A stretch of 32,070 nucleotides of DNA from Myxococcota bacterium (lineage in GTDB: Bacteria; Myxococcota_A; Bradymonadia; UBA7976; UBA1532), in contig JAHJCH010000280.1 of the NCBI GenBank assembly GCA_018813065.1, positions 1 through 32,070 on the forward strand. The letters are read 5' to 3'. Below the pieces are notes generated by a model that saw only the letters and a program-made list of their open reading frames with translations, was not told where the DNA came from and did no database searches. The position numbers were made by a program, and so were the translations under genes. Below are positions 22,236 through 30,658 of the stretch, piece by piece. How positions within the stretch are numbered: position 1 is the stretch's first letter; each line of letters opens with the position of its first letter.

Positions 22236-22253
22236 GCCTGACCAGGGTCAGGC
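22236..22253. promoter_or_regulatory. Perfect 8+8 palindrome, operator-like
   Basis: GCCTGACC and GGTCAGGC flank a 2-base centre. It lies about 120 bases upstream of the 60-residue gene on the minus strand and about 100 bases past the methyltransferase hairpin. A compact dyad of this kind is typical of a homodimeric regulator site. No regulator gene is nearby. Confidence 0.45.
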
Positions 22254-22351
22254 TCGGCATAACCAGACGCCATGAAAGTCCTTTTGAGGCGGTCACCTCA
22301 GGTTTCAGCACGGGCGAAAAGTAGCCCTCGCCGTGGCGAATGTCAAGGGGT

Positions 22352-22380
22352 GATCAGGGCGCTTTTATGGCGCTCTGATC
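22352..22380 (-). terminator. Hairpin 3' of the methyltransferase gene
   Basis: GATCAGGGCGC and GCGCTCTGATC form an 11-base stem with a 7-base loop. It starts 9 bases after the methyltransferase stop. On the minus-strand RNA there is one A-C mismatch; on the plus strand the pair is G-U. No U-run follows, as is common in GC-rich genomes, so efficiency is uncertain. Confidence 0.5.
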
Positions 22381-22389
22381 GCGCTGGCC

Positions 22390-23172
22390 TTACGAGGCGC
22401 GGCGGGTCGCGCTCATCACCAAGGTTAAGCCAGCAGGGAGACGAACCCGGTTTTCAACATGCCTAAACCAAACATTTAACCCGCGATTTAGCGCCCTCCT
22501 CGATAATGTTTGCTCTCCAAAGCGAAATGACTCATCAATTGACCGTTTTAAAACTTTTGAACTCAATAAAGTGGGTAACACACCAAGACCATTCCAATAA
22601 CGTAGCTCTTTAAGCTCTAATTGATCAGGATTAACTAATTTTAACAATGACTCCTTGGTGTATCGCCTAAAATGACCCAATGCGAGATCACGAGGTCCAA
22701 ATACAATGGGCATCGCGGGCACAGTAATGATTAAATTTTTACCTGGTCGAACGAGCGCGACGAGATCATCAAAGAGCGCTTGATCATCTGGCACATGCTC
22801 AAGGCAGTCCATGGAGATCACGTTGTCATAGCGCGCGCCCGCTTGGCGCAGCTCTGACGTGCTGTTTTTGCAAATGAGCCCCTCTGAGAGCCCCTCTCGG
22901 CGCAAGAACGCGCGCGCGGCGTCAACGATGGGCTGGCTGACGTCGATCCCGAGGACCTCTCGCTCTTGACGCGCCAGGAAGCCGACCAGCCCGCCCGATC
23001 CACAGCCCACGTCGAGGGCCGAGCCGGGGACCATCAGCTGCGAGACCAAGCGAAAGAGGTTGCGGGCGCGAAAGTCACCGCGCTGAGCCTGGGCGAGGTG
23101 AACCTCATGCCCCTCAAGGTGTGAGAGGCCCGCGCCGCCGAGATGCGTCTTATCTTCTTGATTTTTATGCAT
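22390..23172 (-). CDS. Class I SAM-dependent methyltransferase
   Basis: 260 residues. SAM motif I is ALDVGCGSGGLVGFL (about 52-66), the acidic ribose contact is D77 (VLGIDVSQ), and motif IV is VISMDCLEHVPDD, the UbiG/Methyltransf_11 style. The late segment GPRDLALGHFRRYTKESLLKL is often seen in methyltransferases of glycan or lipid loci. No membrane segment. The DNA of its second half (22440-22750) is AT-richer than the window average. The start at 23172 has only a weak AAG site, and the gene follows the toroid protein gene by 71 bases. It is the last gene of the nitroreductase/toroid/methyltransferase trio. The substrate is unknown; sugar or lipid-linked glycan is inferred from the neighbours. 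Confidence 0.85.
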   Translation of the reverse strand: MHKNQEDKTHLGGAGLSHLEGHEVHLAQAQRGDFRARNLFRLVSQLMVPGSALDVGCGSGGLVGFLARQEREVLGIDVSQPIVDAARAFLRREGLSEGLICKNSTSELRQAGARYDNVISMDCLEHVPDDQALFDDLVALVRPGKNLIITVPAMPIVFGPRDLALGHFRRYTKESLLKLVNPDQLELKELRYWNGLGVLPTLLSSKVLKRSIDESFRFGEQTLSRRALNRGLNVWFRHVENRVRLPAGLTLVMSATRRAS

Positions 23173-23243
23173 TTTCTTAATTTCGATACAGATCGATTGT
23201 TCTTCTCTTGAGGTTGGTCCAGCGCATCGAGGGGCCGGGCGGA

Positions 23244-24857
23244 TCAGGGGGGCGGGTCAAGCTCAAAGACGCGGCTTTGTCGCGGCGCGCAGGGCCGCGT
23301 CGGCGCGCCCTGGGTGGCGTCCCCACGCCAGGAGAAGCGCGCGCTGGGGACCACGCGCAGCGAGGCGATCGGCGAGACGCGCAGGGCGTCATCGTCGCGC
23401 GCGCCGATGATCTCATCGGTCAGGGTCAAGCGCGCCGCCTTGAAGTCAAAGTCCAGCTCGCGGATAAGCGTCACCCCAGGCAGCGCGGCGGGGTGCTGTA
23501 TCAAGCGCCGCTTAAAGTATTGGTTGAGCTGAGCGCCCAGCGGCTTGAGCAGGCGCAAAGCCACGGTCTTGAGGGGCGAGGCCACCAAGCTCTTATAGCG
23601 CCAAAATCGCGCCTCGACGTACACCCGCAGCCCGCCCTCGCGGGGCTCGATGCGCAGCGCCAAGGGGGCTTGGATCACGCAGGTGGCGTAGACGAGGCCC
23701 CCGCGCGTGAGCCGATAGCCGCAATCTGGGCGGCAGCGGCGCTGATCGACCACTTGCAGCGCGCCGCCCTTATGCACGCCGATAAAGCAGGCGACGCCTG
23801 GGCCGGTGACCGCCATCAAGCCCAGGGCGCTGTCATCATGGATCTGCCACGCCAGCGGGGGGGGCGGGGCGATCTCGGGGCGCCCCGCCGCCAGCTCCAA
23901 GGCCGCCCGCGCCAGGGAGGGCAAGCAGTAATGGAGGAGGTAGCGATCATCCAGCCGCGCGAAGATCGCCCGAGGGTCTAGGGGCGCAAAGCGCCGCGCC
24001 AGCTCGGGATCATGCTTGGCGGCGACGATCAACCCCAAGGGCAGGGCGTAGGTGGTGCTGCGCGAGGCGTACTCACCGCCCAGCTCGCCATCAGGGGAGA
24101 CATAGCGTGAGACGCGCTCGGCGAGGCGGGCGATGTCGGGGGTGGCGTTGAAGCCGCCATCGCGCGTCATCGCCGCCAAGTAATGCAGCGAGACGGTGGC
24201 GTAGCCCAGATCAACGCCGCCGTACTCCAAGAAGCGCCCCTGACCATCCGGCCCGCGCAGGAGCCCCTCGACGACGCGGCGCGCCTCAGGGAGCCGCCAA
24301 CTGCGTGCTTGGGCATAGAGCGCCAAAAAAGCCGCTGCGGCGACATCTTGATTGGCCGCCTGTGAGGGTTGACGCTTGAGGAGCTGCTGCGCGGTTCGCC
24401 GCAGCCCATCAGAGGCCAGGATATCCGCTTGATCCAGGACGTGCGCGGACCAAAGCGTGGCGTAAGCGATAAAAACGGTGCCGGGATACGACTTTTCGCC
24501 GGGATAATACTCATCGGCGAAGCCCGTGCTGGACAAAAGCGTAATATTACGCCGATTGATCGCGTATGCGAGGCTCGACCAGGTGGTTACGTCCTCATCT
24601 GAGAACCGTGATCCCATCAACGCGCGATGATCGCGCATGAGCAAGACCATCGCCGCCAACGTCGCGCTGGTCTGCTGAACGACGCTTGAATCAAAATCAT
24701 GGAGTCGATACATCCAAAATTGACGATCACATGATCCAAACGTGGGTGAGTCTGGGTCACGATCAATCGCAGACATTAAGCGTGGATAGAGCGACTCCAG
24801 CAGCGCGATGATCTCCTCTAGGTTGAAGAGCGCGCTCGCTTCAATCGAAGGTTTCAT
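23244..24857 (-). CDS. Alpha/alpha-toroid protein, heparinase-like, glycan-locus type
   Basis: 537 residues. The N-terminal part has DRDPDSPTFGSCDRQFWMYR and a following DFDSS, a pattern I associate with heparinase II/III-like proteins of surface polysaccharide loci. Residues about 50-320 are helical repeats of an (alpha/alpha) toroid (LAAMVLLMRDHRAL, YATVSLHYLAAMTRDGGFN, RLAERVSRYVSPDGELGGEY). From about 340 it becomes beta-rich, like the sandwich domain after such toroids. No signal peptide is seen, which is odd for a lyase acting on exported glycan, so a cytoplasmic or non-enzymatic role is possible. ATG 24857 has AAGAAG 7 bases upstream and overlaps the nitroreductase end by 17 bases; ATG 24875 has no such site. 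The assignment is by pattern and context. Confidence 0.65.
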   Translation of the reverse strand: MKPSIEASALFNLEEIIALLESLYPRLMSAIDRDPDSPTFGSCDRQFWMYRLHDFDSSVVQQTSATLAAMVLLMRDHRALMGSRFSDEDVTTWSSLAYAINRRNITLLSSTGFADEYYPGEKSYPGTVFIAYATLWSAHVLDQADILASDGLRRTAQQLLKRQPSQAANQDVAAAAFLALYAQARSWRLPEARRVVEGLLRGPDGQGRFLEYGGVDLGYATVSLHYLAAMTRDGGFNATPDIARLAERVSRYVSPDGELGGEYASRSTTYALPLGLIVAAKHDPELARRFAPLDPRAIFARLDDRYLLHYCLPSLARAALELAAGRPEIAPPPPLAWQIHDDSALGLMAVTGPGVACFIGVHKGGALQVVDQRRCRPDCGYRLTRGGLVYATCVIQAPLALRIEPREGGLRVYVEARFWRYKSLVASPLKTVALRLLKPLGAQLNQYFKRRLIQHPAALPGVTLIRELDFDFKAARLTLTDEIIGARDDDALRVSPIASLRVVPSARFSWRGDATQGAPTRPCAPRQSRVFELDPPP

Positions 24858-25608
24858 AATAAAACTTCTTTTCATGGGGCACAGTCATATGCCTCATGCG
24901 CTTCCTTAACGCGGGTGGGATTTTGTAATAGATAAAACGACCGACAGTGCGCACAGTGGTGCGTCTAATCGATTTTTTAAAGTTTAAGCCCTCTTGTCTA
25001 AACTCATTTTCCATCAAAACACGCTCAACGTCGTGCTTGCGCGGCAGCATATTTACCTTAGAACGATAATATCCATAAGTGACCAGCGCGATCGGCTCAT
25101 AAGCGCGATGAATCTTGAGCATACGCTGAAGCTCGCGCTTATTCGGCAGGTGACCAACCCAACAACTACCCACACCCACGGTATGAGCGAGGAGCTGAAA
25201 GGTCGTGATAAACGCGGCGCCGCTCTGGATATGATCATCCCACTCTAAGTTATCGCTTTGACGGTTGTAACAGACTAAAAAGCAATGCTGAACTTTCTTT
25301 AAGAAAGCCGCGCCGCCGCGCTCATAGATCTCCTTGATGATGGCTGCATCATCAATATGAACGACCTTCCATTGCTGTTCATTACACGCTGTAGGCGCGT
25401 GCATCGCGTACTTGATCAGCCACTCAAAGACGTGCTTAGGGACACGCTCTTTCGCGTACGCTCGCGATGTGCGGCGGGTACACACCGCGTGCAATAATGG
25501 CATCTCAGGGTTGGGCGCCGTTGAGAGCGCGCTGGGTCGAAGAAATTTGCCATCAAATGGCACACTTTTTTGAGATTCTAAGTCAAACTCGGGCAAATCA
25601 ACGGACAT
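24841..25608 (-). CDS. Nitroreductase-family FMN oxidoreductase
   Basis: 255 residues. The nitroreductase fold is shown by CTRRTSRAYAKERVP (about 43-57, FMN phosphate contacts), APTACNEQQWKVVHI (71-85), the mid-helix SGAAFITTFQLLAHTVGVGSCWVGHLP (split FMN site and dimer core) and a late PIALVTYGYY. About 40 extra residues precede the fold and about 60 basic residues follow it. ATG 25608 has GGAG 5 bases upstream; a frame extension to 25632 has no site. It heads the trio with the toroid and methyltransferase genes and has a good promoter candidate just upstream. Its natural substrate is unknown; stand-alone members in glycan loci are not always FMN reductases of nitro compounds. The DNA is AT-richer than the flanks. 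Confidence 0.83.
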   Translation of the reverse strand: MSVDLPEFDLESQKSVPFDGKFLRPSALSTAPNPEMPLLHAVCTRRTSRAYAKERVPKHVFEWLIKYAMHAPTACNEQQWKVVHIDDAAIIKEIYERGGAAFLKKVQHCFLVCYNRQSDNLEWDDHIQSGAAFITTFQLLAHTVGVGSCWVGHLPNKRELQRMLKIHRAYEPIALVTYGYYRSKVNMLPRKHDVERVLMENEFRQEGLNFKKSIRRTTVRTVGRFIYYKIPPALRKRMRHMTVPHEKKFYYETFD

Positions 25609-25648
25609 TAAGGCTCCAGAATTTGGGGGCAAGGGATGGCGACGCCGG

Positions 25649-25678
25649 ACTATGGCGAGAAGGAGAATGAAGTGTCAA
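25649..25678 (-). promoter_or_regulatory. Sigma-70-type promoter candidate for the nitroreductase run
   Basis: On the minus strand TTGACA (25673-25678) is followed after 18 bases by CATAGT (25649-25654). The -35 is consensus and the -10 matches 4 of 6. The distance to ATG 25608 is about 40 bases. This is the best promoter match I found in the window. Confidence 0.5.
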
Positions 25679-25681
25679 CAT

Positions 25682-25698
25682 CGCTGGGCGCGCCAGCG
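25682..25698 (-). terminator. Short hairpin after the metzincin gene
   Basis: CGCTGG and CCAGCG pair around a 5-base loop, 4 bases after the metzincin stop and just before the promoter candidate. There is no T-run. It may separate the upstream operon from the nitroreductase run. Confidence 0.35.
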
Positions 25699-25702
25699 GC
25701 GC

Positions 25703-26479
25703 TCAGCGCGCGGCGGCCAGATCCGCGCGGCAGGCCTCATCAAAGGTCGTCGGTGGCGCGCCAGCGCGCCGCTGCTTGAGCAGCTCAAAGACCCCCTGGC
25801 GCTCATAGGCCCAATACATCACGCAGTCGGGGTTATCGCAGTGGGCGTCGTGATCGGGATCGACGTGATCGCGGGTCGGCGGCGCCCCTCGGTTGACCAG
25901 GCCGACGATATGCCCCAGCTCATGCAGCCACACGGCCCGCTCGGCCTCCTCACACAGCGGCGTGATCGCGATCCCGCCCGGCGTCATGCACTGGGCGCGC
26001 AGGACATCGGCGAAGAGGACGAGGTGCGTGTTGGACCAGGCCAAGCCCAGCACCTGACCCTCGGCGCTGTCCTCCGCGGAGTGACCATCGAGCACCATGA
26101 CGTGGATCTTGACCGCGCCGGTCTCAGCCACCAGGTTGTAATGGGCCTCGGCCAACGCGAAGAGGGCCTCATCGGTCCAGGCGTGATCGGCGCCGACGGC
26201 GGGCAGCGCCTCATCCTCCACGAAGCTGATCCCATCGGGCTTGTCCAAGAGCCCCGCCAGCGCCTCGCCGATCTGCGCTTGGACCGCGTTGGAGGGCGTC
26301 AGGCCCGGGACGGCGTCGATCTCCAAGATCAGGCGGCTGTAGGGGCTGGGTTGATGCAACGCAGCCATCCGATCTGCCTGCGCTTCAGCGGGCGCAGACG
26401 ATTCTTTATCTTGACATGAGAGCAGCATAAGTGGCGCGGCGAGACAGAGCGCGGCGTGGGGGAAGATAAATCGGCTCAT
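25703..26479 (-). CDS. Lipoprotein metzincin-type zinc metalloprotease
   Basis: 258 residues. A signal peptide ends in LMLLSC with lipid Cys22, so it should be an envelope lipoprotein. The active site is H186-E-L-G-H190 followed by I-V-G193-L-V-N196, then a His/Asp/Cys-rich run (H205, H210, H213, C214, C219) and a Met-turn-like CVMYW with M221. This is the metzincin order, but the usual third His or Asp ligand at position 196 is Asn; a later His (H205) may take over. Four Cys (C164, C176, C214, C219) allow disulfides. The start overlaps the manA stop by 4 bases. It is probably the last gene of a run from the exporter through manA. The substrate is unknown. Confidence 0.83.
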   Translation of the reverse strand: MSRFIFPHAALCLAAPLMLLSCQDKESSAPAEAQADRMAALHQPSPYSRLILEIDAVPGLTPSNAVQAQIGEALAGLLDKPDGISFVEDEALPAVGADHAWTDEALFALAEAHYNLVAETGAVKIHVMVLDGHSAEDSAEGQVLGLAWSNTHLVLFADVLRAQCMTPGGIAITPLCEEAERAVWLHELGHIVGLVNRGAPPTRDHVDPDHDAHCDNPDCVMYWAYERQGVFELLKQRRAGAPPTTFDEACRADLAAAR

Positions 26480-27471
26480 TTCTCCCCCTTGAATGGGAAG
26501 CGTACCTCTAAAACATGGGCATTGGGGCTATGGATCGTGGTGGCGCCAAGCCCAGCAGGACAAAGAATCGTATCATAGGGGCCAAAACACATGGATTGAT
26601 CTCTCCAGCGCACATCAAGACCGCCTTCAAGGATCATCAGCGCTGTTGGGCCTGGTCGTAAGGGTATGAAATCATTGATTTTAATTGTTGAAATCTCAAA
26701 ATGAGGGCAGGACACCCGTCCTTGGCGTTCAAAGCCTGCTTGAGCCTCATATTGATCGAAAATTCCGTGATCGATTGGCCCGAAAGTGGCGCAGGCGAGG
26801 GCCTCTTCGATATGTAAGGGGCGTGGAGGGTGTCGCCCCCAGTCATAAAGGCGAAATGTGGTATCGCTGGGGGTCTGAATCTCAGCGACAAGGCAACCTG
26901 CGCCCAATGCGTGAGGGGCACCAGAGGGCAAAAAGTAGATTTCACCCGGTTTCACCTGTACGCGAGTCAAGAAGTCAACCAGGGCCCCCGACTCGATCCC
27001 GCGCCGCAGGGCCGCCGCGTCCACGCCGGGACGCAAACCCAGGTAGATGCAGGCGTCTTCAGCGGCGTCGAGGATATACCATGCCTCGGATTTCAGCGCC
27101 GCGCCGGGGTGATGGGCGACAAACTCGGCATCTGGATGAACTTGGACGGAGAGATCCTGGCGTGCATCAAGGTATTTGATCAGCAACGGAAAGCCCCCCG
27201 CGACGGTGCGGGGGTGATCTCCCAAGATTGCGGCTTGATCTTCATCCAGGAGATCGCGCAGAGCACGCCCTCTGAGCGGACCACGCGCCACCACAGAGTG
27301 AGCGGCCTCCCCCCCGCCTCCGCTGGGCGCCGTTATGTCCAGATCCACCAGCTCCCAGGACTCTCCGCAACGAAGAGACGCCCCCCCACGCCCCAATGTG
27401 ACGCGCACGGCATCACCGCCCCAGACCTTGTCCTTGTAGATGGGCTCAAAAACCAATGGATGTAGCTTCAT
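26476..27471 (-). CDS. manA: Mannose-6-phosphate isomerase, type I
   Basis: 331 residues, close to the short bacterial ManA/YvyI form. It interconverts mannose-6-P and fructose-6-P, feeding GDP-mannose for surface glycans or mannose use. The zinc ligands are Q110 and H112 (LSVQVHPDAEFV), E129 (KSEAWY) and H187 (PSGAPHALG). Also seen are KVWGG near the N terminus, GGFPLLIKYLDA (92-103) and FRLYDWGR. The C-terminal cupin part (about 245-331) is complete. No Shine-Dalgarno is visible; a hairpin sits directly before the ATG. It lies 27 bases after the exporter permease gene and overlaps the metzincin by 4 bases. Confidence 0.92.
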   Translation of the reverse strand: MKLHPLVFEPIYKDKVWGGDAVRVTLGRGGASLRCGESWELVDLDITAPSGGGGEAAHSVVARGPLRGRALRDLLDEDQAAILGDHPRTVAGGFPLLIKYLDARQDLSVQVHPDAEFVAHHPGAALKSEAWYILDAAEDACIYLGLRPGVDAAALRRGIESGALVDFLTRVQVKPGEIYFLPSGAPHALGAGCLVAEIQTPSDTTFRLYDWGRHPPRPLHIEEALACATFGPIDHGIFDQYEAQAGFERQGRVSCPHFEISTIKINDFIPLRPGPTALMILEGGLDVRWRDQSMCFGPYDTILCPAGLGATTIHSPNAHVLEVRFPFKGEK

Positions 27472-27490
27472 GGCGCGATGCTAGCGCGCC
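27472..27490. repeat. Hairpin touching the manA start codon
   Basis: GGCGCG (27472-27477) and CGCGCC (27485-27490) pair around a 7-base loop. It fills most of the 27 bases between the permease stop and the manA ATG, where a ribosome site would be expected but is not seen. It may be a weak terminator of the exporter run or a brake on manA translation. Confidence 0.45.
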
Positions 27491-27498
27491 GCTGCGGC

Positions 27499-28620
27499 TC
27501 AGGCCAGGCGCTTGCGCAGGGCGACGGCGGCGGCGGTGAACACGGTGAGGCCCATCCCCGCCAGCCAGAGGAGCTGAGGGGCCAGATCGGCGAGGCTGGC
27601 GCCCTTGAGCAGCACCCCGCGCAGGATCTCGACCATGTGGCGCATGGGATCGAGCAGGGTCAGCGGCTGAAGCCAGGCGGGCATATTGGAGATGGGGCTC
27701 ATAAAGCCCGACAGCAGGGTCATGGGCAGGATCAGGAAGAAGGCGCCCATGAACGCCTGCTGCTGGGTGCGCGCGGCGCTGGCGACGAAGAGGCCCAGGC
27801 CCAGGGTGGTCAACATATATAACGCCCCGCCCAGCCCCACGATGGGCAACGCCCCGCGCAGCGGCACCCCGAAGATCGCCGCCCCCAAGGTCACCGCCAG
27901 GGCCAGATCAAAGAGGCCGATGAGCCCATAGGGCAGCACCTTGCCCAACATCAGCGCCTCGCTGGAGATGGGCGTCACCAGGATCTGCTCCAGCGTGCCA
28001 TCCTCCTTCTCGCGGGCCAGGCCCATGGCCGTGACCACCAGCGTGACCACCAGCAGGAGCGTGGCGGCGACGCCGGGGACGAAGAAGACGCGGCTGTTGA
28101 GGGTGGGGTTATAGAGCACGCGGGGGCGGATCTCCACGGGGGCCTGGGTGAAGCGCGGCGCTTGTCCGGTCGCCGCGCTGTAGGCCAAGGACCAGCGCGC
28201 GGCGAAGGCCGTCAGGGTGTTTTGAGCCACCACCGCCCGCTGGGCGTCGCTGCCGTCGGCGAGGGCCTGGACATCGACGGCCCGCCCCGCCCGCAGCGCG
28301 GCGGCGAAGCCCGGCGGGATGATCAAGGCGATGGCCGCCCGCCCCGCGATCACCTCCGCCGCCGCCGCCTCGGGATCGGGCAGGGCGGCGACGGCCTCGA
28401 ACGTCTCCCCGGCCAATAACGCCTCGGCGAAGGCGCGGCTCTCGGCGGTCTGGTCCGCGTCGGCGAGGACCACGGGCACGTGGGTCACGTCGAGGTTGAC
28501 GGCGAAGCCCAGCAGGATCAGCTGCATCAGCGGCGCGACGACCAGCACCGCCAGCGTGCGCGGATCGCGGCGCGTCTGGCGGATCTCCTTGAGGGCCACG
28601 GCCAGGATCTCGGTGGTCAT
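27499..28620 (-). CDS. ABC-2 type exporter permease (YbhR-like)
   Basis: 373 residues with the YbhR/YbhS layout: a cytoplasmic KEIRQTRRDPRT segment, a first membrane helix (TLAVLVVAPLMQLILLGFAV, about 23-42), a periplasmic domain of about 130 residues (VVLADADQTAESRAF and on), then five more helices in the second half, with REKEDGTLEQILVTPISS, the coupling-helix motif shared by ABC-2 permeases, in the loop after helix 2. It should pair with the permease encoded just upstream and with the two ATPases. Relatives export drugs or cations such as Na+/Li+, or lipid-like compounds; the substrate here is open. The start shares one base with the previous stop (TGATG). Confidence 0.88.
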   Translation of the reverse strand: MTTEILAVALKEIRQTRRDPRTLAVLVVAPLMQLILLGFAVNLDVTHVPVVLADADQTAESRAFAEALLAGETFEAVAALPDPEAAAAEVIAGRAAIALIIPPGFAAALRAGRAVDVQALADGSDAQRAVVAQNTLTAFAARWSLAYSAATGQAPRFTQAPVEIRPRVLYNPTLNSRVFFVPGVAATLLLVVTLVVTAMGLAREKEDGTLEQILVTPISSEALMLGKVLPYGLIGLFDLALAVTLGAAIFGVPLRGALPIVGLGGALYMLTTLGLGLFVASAARTQQQAFMGAFFLILPMTLLSGFMSPISNMPAWLQPLTLLDPMRHMVEILRGVLLKGASLADLAPQLLWLAGMGLTVFTAAAVALRKRLA

Positions 28621-29738
28621 CAGCGCACCTCACGTTGGAAGCGGCGCGTGGCCACCCCCAGCATCACCAAAAAGAAGCCGCCGATGGCGGCCAGATCGCC
28701 CCAAAGCGCCTCAAAGCCATTGCCCCGCAAGAGCACCGCGCGCAGCGCATCGACGAGGTGGCTGGCGGGGAAGATCCGCGCCACGATCTGCAAGAAGATC
28801 GGCATGTTATCGATGGGAAAGACAAACCCCGACAGCAGCAGCGCCGGCAGGAGCGTCGTCAGCACCGCCGCCTGGCTGGCGATCATCTGATTGCGCGTGA
28901 TGACGCTGATGACCAGCCCTTGGGCGAGGTTGGCCAGCAAGAAGAGGCTGGTGATGACCCCCACCGTGGGCAGCGCGCCGCGCACGGGCAGATCAAAGAG
29001 GGTCACGCCCGCCGTCAGCACCAAGAGCACCTGGAGGAGCCCCAAACCGAAGTACGGCAAGAGCTTGCCGAGGATGATCTCCAGGCGCTGGATCGGCGTG
29101 GCGAACAGCTGCTCCATGGAGCCGCGCTCAAACTCACGCGCCACGGTCAGCGCCGTCAACATCACCGCGATCATCACCAACAAAAAGACGATGAGGCCGG
29201 GGAGGATGAACACGGCGCTGCGCAGGCCGGGGTTAAAGAGGGCGCGCGGGCGCAGGGTGACGGGGAGGCCCGGCGGCGGCGGGCTGGCGAGGGCGGTGGC
29301 GTAGCCGAGGGCCACGCTGGCGGTGCTGTTATCCGCCCCGTCGAGCAGCAGCTGCGCCGCGCTGGGCTCGCCTCGGGCTTGACGGCGCGCGTAGCCCTCG
29401 TCGATGACCAACACCGCCCGCGCCTCGCCCCGACGCAGATGGGGCTCCATCGCCGCCACGTCGGTGGATCGGGCCACCTCCACGAACAGATCGCCGGTGG
29501 TGAAGGACTGGATCAGCGCGCGGCTGGCGGGGCTCTGATCGCGATCGACGACGGCGAGGGGGATGTGATCGACATCAAAGGAGATGGCGTAGCCAAAGAG
29601 GAGCAGGAGCAAGAGCGGCAAGAGCAGCGCGAAGGCCAGCATCTGCGGATCGCGGCGGATATGGGCCAGCTCTTTATGGGCCATGGCGCCGATGCGTATC
29701 AGGGCGGCGCGATGACGCGCGAGGGCGGGCTTCATCAC
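28620..29738 (-). CDS. ABC-2 type exporter permease (YbhS-like)
   Basis: 372 residues. The N-terminal HKELAHIRRDPQML is followed by a very Leu-rich first helix (AFALLLPLLLLLLFGYAIS), a periplasmic domain opening VVDRDQSPASRALIQSF, and five C-terminal helices. The loop motif is REFERGSMEQLFATPIQR, equivalent to the one in the downstream permease, and confirms the same family. The two permeases share layout but not close sequence, as expected for a heterodimeric membrane part. The start overlaps the ATPase stop by 4 bases. Confidence 0.88.
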   Translation of the reverse strand: MMKPALARHRAALIRIGAMAHKELAHIRRDPQMLAFALLLPLLLLLLFGYAISFDVDHIPLAVVDRDQSPASRALIQSFTTGDLFVEVARSTDVAAMEPHLRRGEARAVLVIDEGYARRQARGEPSAAQLLLDGADNSTASVALGYATALASPPPPGLPVTLRPRALFNPGLRSAVFILPGLIVFLLVMIAVMLTALTVAREFERGSMEQLFATPIQRLEIILGKLLPYFGLGLLQVLLVLTAGVTLFDLPVRGALPTVGVITSLFLLANLAQGLVISVITRNQMIASQAAVLTTLLPALLLSGFVFPIDNMPIFLQIVARIFPASHLVDALRAVLLRGNGFEALWGDLAAIGGFFLVMLGVATRRFQREVR

Positions 29739-30658
29739 AGCACCTCCACGCCCACGAGGGCCAAGAACACGTCCTCCAAGGTGGCCTCGGCGCGCTCGAC
29801 CCGCGCCGCGATCCCCTGATCGGCCAGCCAGGCGGCGCAGCGGGCCGGATCGGCGAGGGGCGCGGCGGCCTCGAAGCGGGCGCGCAGCCGCAGACCGAAG
29901 GGCTCGACGGCCATCAAGCCCGGCGCCGCCCTCATCGCCGCCTTGGGCGCCCCCTCGATGGTCAAAAAACGCCCCGGCGCGTGCGTGGCCTTGAGCCCGG
30001 CGGGGGTGTCGAGGGCCTTGAGGCGCCCGTCCACCATCAAGCCCACCCGCGCGCAGTACTCGGCCTCGTCGAGGTGGTGTGTGGTGACAAAGACGGTGGT
30101 CCCTTGGGCGGCCACGGCGCGGATCTCCCGCCAGAACTCGCGGCGCGCGTCGGGGGCCACGCCCGCCGTGGGCTCATCGAGGAACAACACCGAGGGGGCG
30201 TGCAGCCGCGCCGAGGCCAGCGCCAGCCTTTGACGCAGTCCGCCGGGCAGATCCCCCGCGCGTTGCCCTGATCGATCCCGCAGATCCGCGCGATTTAAGG
30301 CCGCCTCCACGGCGATCTTGCGGGCGCGCCCGCGCAGCCCCTGGGCGCCGGCGAAGAACTCCAGATTTTCACGCGGGCTGAGGTCCATGTAGAGGGAGAA
30401 TTTTTGGGACATATAGCCGATGACGCGCTTGATCCCGCGCGGATCTCGGGCGATGTCACGGCCCGCCACGGTGGCGCGGCCCTCGCTGGGGGTCAAGAGC
30501 CCGCAAAGCATCTTGATTGTTGTGCTTTTTCCGGCACCATTGGCGCCGAGATAACCAAAAATTTCGCCCTGTTTCACCTGAAAATGGACATCATTGACGG
30601 CGATAAATGCGCCAAAACGGCGGGTGAGCCCTTCAACCTCGACGGCATAGGCGCTCAT
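29735..30658 (-). CDS. ABC exporter ATPase 2 (YbhF C-half equivalent)
   Basis: 307 residues. Walker A is GANGAGKS (38-45), Q-loop Q85 in GYMSQKFSLY, Walker B SVLFLDE (156-162) and switch H194 (TTHHLDEAE), all intact. The signature is LPGGL (137-141) instead of LSGGQ, and the D-loop is GVAP (166-169) where GVDP is expected. About 70 residues after the core end in a small regulatory-like domain. The sequence matches the second half of fused YbhF-type proteins. It should therefore work as a heterodimer with ATPase 1, with which it overlaps by 4 bases. Confidence 0.9.
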   Translation of the reverse strand: MSAYAVEVEGLTRRFGAFIAVNDVHFQVKQGEIFGYLGANGAGKSTTIKMLCGLLTPSEGRATVAGRDIARDPRGIKRVIGYMSQKFSLYMDLSPRENLEFFAGAQGLRGRARKIAVEAALNRADLRDRSGQRAGDLPGGLRQRLALASARLHAPSVLFLDEPTAGVAPDARREFWREIRAVAAQGTTVFVTTHHLDEAEYCARVGLMVDGRLKALDTPAGLKATHAPGRFLTIEGAPKAAMRAAPGLMAVEPFGLRLRARFEAAAPLADPARCAAWLADQGIAARVERAEATLEDVFLALVGVEVL

